This document shows positions 14,151 to 19,341 of a DNA stretch of 19,341 nt, piece by piece. Below the pieces are notes generated by a model. That model was not told the origin of the DNA and ran no database searches. It was given only the letters and a program-made list of their open reading frames with translations. The translations under genes were made by a program, and so were the position numbers. Within the stretch, counting starts at the first letter, position 1. Every line of letters begins with the position of its first letter. Origin of the DNA: Prevotella sp. UBA2756 (GTDB lineage: Bacteria; Bacteroidota; Bacteroidia; Bacteroidales; Bacteroidaceae); assembly GCA_002353205.1 (NCBI GenBank), contig DEJE01000044.1:1-19341 (forward strand), read 5' to 3'.

Positions 14151-15878
14151 ATGACGCTGAAAGAAATCTTCAACCGGCAAGACAGCAAGTACACCGCCAT
14201 GCAGATCATGCGGTGGATGTGGAAGGCGTGGAGCGGCAACCAGCTGCAGGCCGTCCTCAACGCCCTGCTCGGACTGCTCGGCGTGGCCGTCAGCCTGACG
14301 CAGGTGTGGGCGGTGAAGCACGCCGTCGACGTGGCGGCCCACACCCTGGGCGACACGCTGCCGCCCTTCGTGGCCTTCCTCGCCGACAGTTGTCCCGCCG
14401 TTCTCGACGCGTGGCAGTCGCTGCCGTGGGCCGTGGCCTTCATGGGATTCCTCATCCTCTGCAATTTCGCCATCAGCATCAGCGCCATCTGGGTGCGCAA
14501 CATCCTCGGCATACGGGCGCAGAACCGCATGCAGCAGCGCATGCTCGACCGCATCCTGCGCTCGGAGTGGCGCGGTCGCGACCGCATGCACAGCGGCGAC
14601 GTCATCAACCGTTTGGAGAAAGACGTGGGCGGCGTCATCGGATTCCTCACCGAGACCATCCCCGGCACCATCTCCACCCTCGGACTCTTCCTCGGTGCCT
14701 TCTTCTACCTCTTCTCCATGGACCGCACGCTGCCGCTCATCATCGTGGCCATGCTCCCTGTCTTCATCCTTGTGAGCCGTTTCTACATGCGTCACATGCG
14801 GTCGCTCAGCCGCTTGGTGCGCGACAGCGACTCGCGCGTGCAGAGTGTCTTGCAGGAGACGGTGCAGAACCGCATGCTCATCAAGACCCTCGAGAGCGAC
14901 TCGCTGATGGTCGACAAGCTGGAGAACACGCAGAGCGAGCTGCGCCACAACGTCGTCAAGCGCACGGCATTCTCGGTGCTGAGCAACCTCATCATGAACT
15001 TCGGCTTCGCCCTGGGCTACCTCGTGGCCTTCCTCTGGAGCGCCACGCGCATGTATCACCACACGCTCACCTTCGGCGGCATGACCGCTTTCCTGCAGCT
15101 CGTGTCCAAGATCGAGGGTCCGGCGCGCGGCCTGACGAAGCTCGTTCCGGCCTTCGTCAGCGTGTTCACAGCCTCCGAACGACTCATGGAACTGGAGGAA
15201 GACCCGCTCGAAGAGCAGGGCGAGCCCATCGAGGTCGGCTCTCCCTGCGGCATCAGGATGGACCATGTGAGCTACGCCTACGAGAGCGACCTCGTGCTCG
15301 ACGACATGTCGTTCGACTTCGCTCCGGGCACCTGCACCGCCGTCCTCGGCGAGACGGGAGCCGGCAAGACCACCATCGTGCGCCTCATCCTGGCCTTGCT
15401 GACCCCGCAGCGCGGTCAGATGCTCATATATAATAATAAGGTGTCGGAACCCATCACGCCGCGCCACCGCTGCAACTTCGTCTACGTGCCGCAGGGCAAC
15501 ACCCTCCTCAGCGGCACCATTCGCGAGAACCTGCGCCTCGGACGCTGGACAGCCACCGACGAGGAGATGCGCGACGCCCTCCACCAGGCCTGTGCCGACT
15601 TCGTGAACGACCTCCCCGACGGCCTCGACACCAAGTGCAGCGAGAGCGGAGGCGGACTGAGCGAGGGGCAGGCGCAGCGCATCGCCATCGCACGCGCCCT
15701 GCTGCGCAACCGTGCCGTCATGCTCTTCGACGAAGCCACCAGCGCCCTCGACCCCGACACCGAGCGCCAGCTGCTGAAGAACATCCTCGCCAACCACGAC
15801 CGCACCGTCATCTTCATCACCCACCGCCCCGCCGTCGTCGACTATTGCGACCAGACGCTGCGCATCGACAGACTTTAA
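14151..15878 (+). CDS. ABC exporter, fused transmembrane and ATPase domains
   Basis: The 575-residue protein is a half-size exporter (type IV ABC fold, MsbA-like) that should work as a dimer in the inner membrane. The transmembrane domain covers about residues 30-330 with about six spans, including two near 35-55 and 92-113 and a pair near 170-210. The ATPase domain begins near 367. It has Walker A GETGAGKT at 400-407, Q-loop glutamine 448, a signature LSEGQ at 503-507 (instead of LSGGQ), Walker B AVMLFDE at 522-528 with catalytic Glu528, the D-loop SALD and the switch histidine H558, so it looks active. Substrate is unknown: lipids, peptides and drugs are all possible. It follows nadK through the TCTAGA array and ends at a strong terminator about 110 bases downstream. 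Confidence 0.93.
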   Translation: MTLKEIFNRQDSKYTAMQIMRWMWKAWSGNQLQAVLNALLGLLGVAVSLTQVWAVKHAVDVAAHTLGDTLPPFVAFLADSCPAVLDAWQSLPWAVAFMGFLILCNFAISISAIWVRNILGIRAQNRMQQRMLDRILRSEWRGRDRMHSGDVINRLEKDVGGVIGFLTETIPGTISTLGLFLGAFFYLFSMDRTLPLIIVAMLPVFILVSRFYMRHMRSLSRLVRDSDSRVQSVLQETVQNRMLIKTLESDSLMVDKLENTQSELRHNVVKRTAFSVLSNLIMNFGFALGYLVAFLWSATRMYHHTLTFGGMTAFLQLVSKIEGPARGLTKLVPAFVSVFTASERLMELEEDPLEEQGEPIEVGSPCGIRMDHVSYAYESDLVLDDMSFDFAPGTCTAVLGETGAGKTTIVRLILALLTPQRGQMLIYNNKVSEPITPRHRCNFVYVPQGNTLLSGTIRENLRLGRWTATDEEMRDALHQACADFVNDLPDGLDTKCSESGGGLSEGQAQRIAIARALLRNRAVMLFDEATSALDPDTERQLLKNILANHDRTVIFITHRPAVVDYCDQTLRIDRL

Positions 15879-15881
15879 TGC

Positions 15882-15893
15882 GCAAACGTTTGC
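15882..15893. promoter_or_regulatory. LacI/PurR-family-like operator palindrome
   Basis: GCAAACGTTTGC is a perfect 12-base palindrome starting 4 bases after the ABC exporter stop codon. It has the central CG and AAACGTTT core of operators bound by LacI/GalR-family regulators and closely resembles the PurR box of enteric bacteria. The binding protein is not in this window, and the site lies 52 bases upstream of the nearest -7 box, so its target is uncertain. Confidence 0.4.
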
Positions 15894-15948
15894 ACGTTAA
15901 AATGTAAGAAAAAAGGGAAATATGACGTGCGGAAGCTCTTTCCCACAT

Positions 15949-15956
15949 TACCTTTG
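15949..15956 (+). promoter_or_regulatory. Candidate -7 box upstream of the terminator
   Basis: TACCTTTG, followed by GC, is an exact TAnnTTTG match. The -33 position carries GTG rather than TTG. A transcript starting here would meet the terminator at 15986-16026 after about 25 bases, giving an RNA of about 65 nucleotides, so it would either be a small RNA or a chance box. Confidence 0.35.
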
Positions 15957-15985
15957 CAAAGCAAACAAACCTTTTCATAAGCCAG

Positions 15986-16026
15986 ACCCGGCATCTCCTT
16001 TGTGAGGTGTCGGGTTGTTTTTTTTT
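15986..16026 (+). terminator. Rho-independent terminator after the ABC exporter gene
   Basis: Arms 15986-15997 (ACCCGGCATCTC) and 16004-16015 (GAGGTGTCGGGT) form a 12-pair stem with two G-T pairs and a 6-base loop, followed by a T-run (16016-16026, one G). It ends plus-strand transcripts from nadK and the ABC gene. Confidence 0.88.
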
Positions 16027-16151
16027 GAAAAAAACGCATCTACCGTGTAGTTTTCCGGCATATGCCAGCGTCAAATAAGCGTAGGAGTTGATCCTTCGAC
16101 TTCACGCCTCACTGTCGCTCACACATGTTCGGCGTTGTTTGTTTGGCTTGT

Positions 16152-16165
16152 CAAAAACGTTTGTG
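16152..16165. promoter_or_regulatory. Second AAACGTTT-centred palindrome
   Basis: CAAAAACGTTTGTG is palindromic over 14 bases except for one position. It shares its core with the site at 15882-15893 and lies about 60 bases upstream of the -33 region of the M16 peptidase promoter, a place where a regulator could act. Confidence 0.3.
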
Positions 16166-16225
16166 CTTGTTTCATTGCCCGATAGATGATATAAAAAACA
16201 TTAATAAACATAACCCAATGCCCCC

Positions 16226-16252
16226 TTGGAACGGGAAAAAACGTTACCTTTG
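16226..16252 (+). promoter_or_regulatory. Promoter for the M16 peptidase gene
   Basis: TACCTTTG at 16245-16252 is an exact -7 match, 27 bases before the ATG at 16280. A TTG at 16226-16228 is 16 bases upstream, somewhat closer than the usual 19-20, so the -33 assignment is less certain than the -7. Confidence 0.6.
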
Positions 16253-16279
16253 TGGCAGTTAATTTAAAGTTCATCCTTT

Positions 16280-19126
16280 ATGAAAATGAAAAGATTCTTC
16301 GTCGCCGCCGTGCTGGCACTCCTCAGCACCGTGGCCGTGGTGGCTCAGGACATGCAGATGCCACCCATTCCCATTGACGATCAGGTGCGCATCGGCAAAC
16401 TTGACAACGGACTGACCTACTACATCCGCCACAACGAGTATCCCGAGCACGTGGCCAACTTCTACATCGCACAGCGCGTGGGCTCCATCCAGGAGGAGGA
16501 GAACCAGCGCGGACTGGCCCACTTCCTCGAGCACATGGCCTTCAACGGCTCTGAGCACTTCCCCGGCAACGGCATCATCGACTTCACACGCTCGCTCGGA
16601 GTGGAGTTCGGCAGTGACCTGAATGCCTACACCAGCATCGACCAGACCGTCTACCGCGTGTGCAACGTCCCCACGAAGCGCGCTACGGCCGTCGACTCCT
16701 GCCTGCTCATCCTGAAGGACTGGTCGAACGGGCTGCTGCTCGAAGAAGACGAGATCGTCAAGGAGCGCGACGTCGTGCACAACGAGTGGCGCATGGGCGA
16801 GGGACCGCAGCAGCGCATGCAGACACGCTGCCTTCCGAAGATGTACCCCGGCTCGAAATACGGCGAGCGACTGCCCATCGGACTGATGTCCGTCGTGGAT
16901 AACTTCAAGCGCCAGGAGCTGGCCGACTATTATAAGAAGTGGTACCGCCCGGACAACCAGGTCATCATCGTCGTGGGCGACGTGGATGTGGACCACATCG
17001 AGGCCGAGGTGAAGAAGCTCTTCGGCGGCATCAAGGTGCCTGCCAACGCCGCCAAGGTGGTGGCCGAGCCTGTTCCCGACAACAACGAGGCCATCTACAT
17101 CTTCGACAAGGACCGCGAGATGCCCGTCAACCAGCTGGTTGTCATGATGAAGCACGACGCAACACCCGACAACGAGAAGACTTCCATGGCCTATCTGCTG
17201 CAGGACTATGTCGTCGACGTGGCGTCGAACATGCTCAACGCGCGCCTCTCCGAGATGACGCAGGAGGCTGAATGCCCCTTCGTGCAGGCCTTCGCCGCCG
17301 ACGGCAACTACCTGCTCTCGAAGACCAAGGACTGCTTCGAGCTGATCGGCATCCCCAAGGAAGGCAAGGACATGGAGACGCTCGCCGCCCTCATCCGTGA
17401 GGCCAAGCGCGCACGCGACTTCGGCTTCACCGCCACCGAGTACGAACGCGCCAAGAGCGACTACCTGGCAAACCTCGAGAAGCGCTACACCAACCGCGAC
17501 AAGCGCCGCAACGACGAGTACGGCAATGCCTATCGCGACCACTATCTCTCGAACGAACCCATCCCGTCGCTCGAATATCTCTACCAGACCATGAACCAGA
17601 TCGTGCCCATGTTGCCCGTCGAGATTGTCAACCAGGCACTGCCTGAGTTCATCTGCGAGACCGACACCAACCTCGTGGTGTGGGAAATGGGGCGCGAGGC
17701 CGATGGCCTGACCTATCCCAACGAGGCTCAGATGGCCGAGACGGTGAAGAAGACGCGCGCCGAGAAGCTCGAAGCCTACGTCGACAACGTGAAGGACGAG
17801 CCCCTCATCCTCCCCGAGAACATGCCCAAGAAGGGCTCCATCGTGAAGGAGACCGAGAACAAGCAGCTCGGATATAAGGAGCTGACACTCTCCAACGGCG
17901 CCACCGTGGTGCTGAAGAAGACCGACTTCAAGGACGACGAGGTGCAGCTGCAGGCCTTCTCCAGCGGCGGTAAGAGCCTCTACGGGCCCGCCGATTACAC
18001 CAACCTGAAGGTCTTCAACGAGGTCATCGGCTACAGCGGCATCGGAAACTTCTCCTCCAACGAGCTCCAGAAGGCCCTCGCCGGCAAGAACTGCAACGCC
18101 GACGCCACGCTCGCCGTCACCCGTCAGTACATGACAGCACACTCCACACCGAAGGATCTCGAGACGATGTTCCAGATGATGTACCTCTACTTCACCAACA
18201 TCAAGAAAGACGAGAAGCAGGTGCAGAACCTCATGACGCAGCTCGAGATATCGCTCAAGAACAAAGACCTGCAGCCCGCAGCCGTCTTCCAGGACTCGCT
18301 CACCAACAGCATGTACGCCCACAACCCGCGTTTCTCCAACATTCAGGCCGCCGACCTGAAGGATGTCAACTACGACCGCATCCTCGAGATTGCCAAAGAC
18401 CGCTTCAAGGATGCCTCGAAGTTCACCTTCATCATCGTGGGTAACTTCGACGAGACGACACTCCGACCCATGCTCGAGCAGTATGTGGCATCGCTTCCCG
18501 CGCTGAAGGACAGCAAGACCGAGAAGCCGCGCGACGTGCGCACGTCGTTCAAGGGCAAGGTGAAGAACAGCTTCACCGTGAAGACCGACTCGCCCAACGC
18601 CATGTCGGTGCTCGCATGGGCTGCAGAGTTGCCCTACACGCTCGACAACGTGGTCAAGGCCGACGCCGTCGGACAGGTGCTCTCGCAGATCTACCTCGCC
18701 ACCATACGCGAACAGGAGAGCGCTGCCTACACCTGCGGCTCCTACGGAGCCTTCGACCTCGCCGGCAAGAACCCGTTGTGCCGCATCATCGCCATCAGCC
18801 AGGGCAACCCCGAGAAGAACGCCCGCGCCGTGGAGCTGCTCTACAAGGGCTTCAACGACAACATGGCCAAGATGGATGCCGACGCCCTGCAGAAGGTGAA
18901 GGAGTACATGCTGAAGCAGGCCGACGTCGACGCCAAGACCAACAGCCACTGGATGGCCGTGCTCTCCACATGGAAAGACCAAGCCGTCGACCTGCAGACC
19001 GACTACAAGAAGGCTGTCGAAAGCCTCACCGCCGAGAGCTTGCAGCAGTTCATGAAGGTGGTCACCGCCTCGGGCAATCAGCTCGAAGTCATCATGATGA
19101 CCGAGCCGAAGGACGAAGCGAAATAA
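16280..19126 (+). CDS. Periplasmic M16 family zinc metallopeptidase (pitrilysin/insulinase type)
   Basis: The 948-residue protein has a signal peptide at about residues 1-22 (MKMKRFFVAAVLALL, then VVAQ) and so should act in the periplasm, possibly as a lipoprotein-free soluble enzyme since no lipobox cysteine follows. The inverted zinc motif HFLEH is intact (H81, E84 catalytic base, H85), with the third ligand probably E169 in ERDVVHNEWR. The rest reads as the usual four-domain M16 clam shell in one chain, with a second, inactive half from about residue 520 (KELTLSNGATVVLKK, FNEVIGYSGIGNFSSNELQKAL). Bacteroidetes carry this type in abundance; it probably degrades short peptides. A 960-residue frame on the opposite strand spans the gene but is a codon-bias shadow. 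It has its own promoter and a strong terminator, so is likely transcribed alone. Confidence 0.95.
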   Translation: MKMKRFFVAAVLALLSTVAVVAQDMQMPPIPIDDQVRIGKLDNGLTYYIRHNEYPEHVANFYIAQRVGSIQEEENQRGLAHFLEHMAFNGSEHFPGNGIIDFTRSLGVEFGSDLNAYTSIDQTVYRVCNVPTKRATAVDSCLLILKDWSNGLLLEEDEIVKERDVVHNEWRMGEGPQQRMQTRCLPKMYPGSKYGERLPIGLMSVVDNFKRQELADYYKKWYRPDNQVIIVVGDVDVDHIEAEVKKLFGGIKVPANAAKVVAEPVPDNNEAIYIFDKDREMPVNQLVVMMKHDATPDNEKTSMAYLLQDYVVDVASNMLNARLSEMTQEAECPFVQAFAADGNYLLSKTKDCFELIGIPKEGKDMETLAALIREAKRARDFGFTATEYERAKSDYLANLEKRYTNRDKRRNDEYGNAYRDHYLSNEPIPSLEYLYQTMNQIVPMLPVEIVNQALPEFICETDTNLVVWEMGREADGLTYPNEAQMAETVKKTRAEKLEAYVDNVKDEPLILPENMPKKGSIVKETENKQLGYKELTLSNGATVVLKKTDFKDDEVQLQAFSSGGKSLYGPADYTNLKVFNEVIGYSGIGNFSSNELQKALAGKNCNADATLAVTRQYMTAHSTPKDLETMFQMMYLYFTNIKKDEKQVQNLMTQLEISLKNKDLQPAAVFQDSLTNSMYAHNPRFSNIQAADLKDVNYDRILEIAKDRFKDASKFTFIIVGNFDETTLRPMLEQYVASLPALKDSKTEKPRDVRTSFKGKVKNSFTVKTDSPNAMSVLAWAAELPYTLDNVVKADAVGQVLSQIYLATIREQESAAYTCGSYGAFDLAGKNPLCRIIAISQGNPEKNARAVELLYKGFNDNMAKMDADALQKVKEYMLKQADVDAKTNSHWMAVLSTWKDQAVDLQTDYKKAVESLTAESLQQFMKVVTASGNQLEVIMMTEPKDEAK

Positions 19127-19159
19127 CACGCAGCCCCTCCGAGGGCTACTCATAGGCCG

Positions 19160-19198
19160 AAGCGCCCGCGACGAACCATTGTCGCGGGCGCTTTTTTT
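19160..19198 (+). terminator. Rho-independent terminator after the M16 peptidase gene
   Basis: Arms 19160-19172 (AAGCGCCCGCGAC) and 19181-19193 pair perfectly over 13 bases with an 8-base loop, followed by seven Ts (19192-19198). It lies 33 bases past the stop codon. Confidence 0.95.
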
Positions 19199-19341
19199 GT
19201 TTGAATAATCCTTACAAAACCTTCGCTTTAACGCTCTGTGGCTGCAAAATTCTGAAATTAAAATCCCACGGCCGAATCTGAGCGATTCTCGCGGGAGTTG
19301 TAACGCGCTGAAAACAAGCGTCTTGTCTTTTCTTTACATTT
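19199..19341. other. Intergenic end of window, no gene seen
   Basis: This 143-base stretch holds no credible coding frame. The only structure is a small imperfect hairpin (ACAAG at 19314-19318 with CTTGT at 19322-19326). The window ends on TACATTT, which could be a truncated -7 box if the next base is G, but this cannot be judged here. Confidence 0.5.

Larger units (their letters stand above)
15879..16279. other. 401-bp gene-free region between ABC exporter and M16 peptidase
   Basis: I see no credible gene here. It holds, in order: a LacI/PurR-like palindrome (15882-15893), a TAnnTTTG box (15949-15956), a strong terminator (15986-16026), the 10-base palindrome GGCATATGCC (16057-16066), a second AAACGTTT-centred palindrome (16152-16165), and the promoter of the M16 peptidase gene (16226-16252). 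The stretch 16067-16150 shows nothing I can name. Confidence 0.7.

Noticed and set aside
13865..15433. A 522-residue plus-strand frame running from inside nadK through the TCTAGA array into the ABC gene
   Set aside because: It starts at a GTG inside nadK, and outside the array its sequence is Arg/His/Ala-rich nonsense overlapping two well-supported genes. The array alone gives it the appearance of a repeat protein.
16057..16066. Palindrome GGCATATGCC as an operator
   Set aside because: A single 10-base palindrome far from any promoter box; could easily be chance, so only noted in the region description.
16271..19153. A 960-residue open frame on the minus strand opposite the M16 peptidase
   Set aside because: The plus strand has a complete signal peptide, zinc motif and family-wide features. 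The minus frame is rich in Leu, Val, His and Gly with no domain sense, as expected from the complement of GC-biased third codon positions.

Overview
This window reads as a chromosomal segment from a Bacteroidales bacterium, most likely Prevotellaceae (Prevotella or Segatella type). The evidence is the repeated Bacteroidetes -7 promoter box TAnnTTTG, often with a TTG/TTTG about 19-20 bases upstream, the AT-rich translation leaders without strong Shine-Dalgarno sequences, and the family-level look of the proteins. I find no phage, insertion sequence, CRISPR array, rRNA or tRNA. Genes are housekeeping or transport genes.

Layout. Positions 1-3843 (+): a long-chain acyl-CoA synthetase directly abutting peptide chain release factor 2 (prfB), then a 47-residue single-span membrane protein and a CYTH-domain protein. 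Positions 3788-4180 (-): a VanZ-like membrane protein whose end overlaps the CYTH gene. Positions 4245-7091 (+): two tandem paralogous sodium:neurotransmitter-symporter (NSS) family transporters, each with its own promoter. Positions 7171-9252 (-): an aldose 1-epimerase-like protein and a secreted M23 peptidase with a LysM domain, separated by a terminator. Positions 9450-12893 (-): a compact three-gene cluster, DJ-1/PfpI protein, ispD and recG, the last two overlapping by 4 bases. Positions 13102-15878 (+): NAD kinase and an ABC exporter, separated by a striking 13-unit, 9-bp tandem repeat built on TCTAGA. Positions 15879-16279: a 401-bp gene-free region with a strong terminator, LacI/PurR-like palindromes and promoter-like boxes. 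Positions 16280-19126 (+): a large periplasmic M16 zinc peptidase followed by a 13-bp perfect terminator.

The genes do not form one pathway. Functional links are local: translation termination and lipid activation share a transcript; ispD (isoprenoids) and recG (recombination) share a transcript with a DJ-1 protein; nadK and the ABC exporter probably share one that reads through the TCTAGA array. I see no clear new multi-gene system. The most unexplained structure is the TCTAGA array, followed by the regulatory content of the 15879-16279 region, the inverted repeat over the first promoter, and the absence of the programmed frameshift in prfB.
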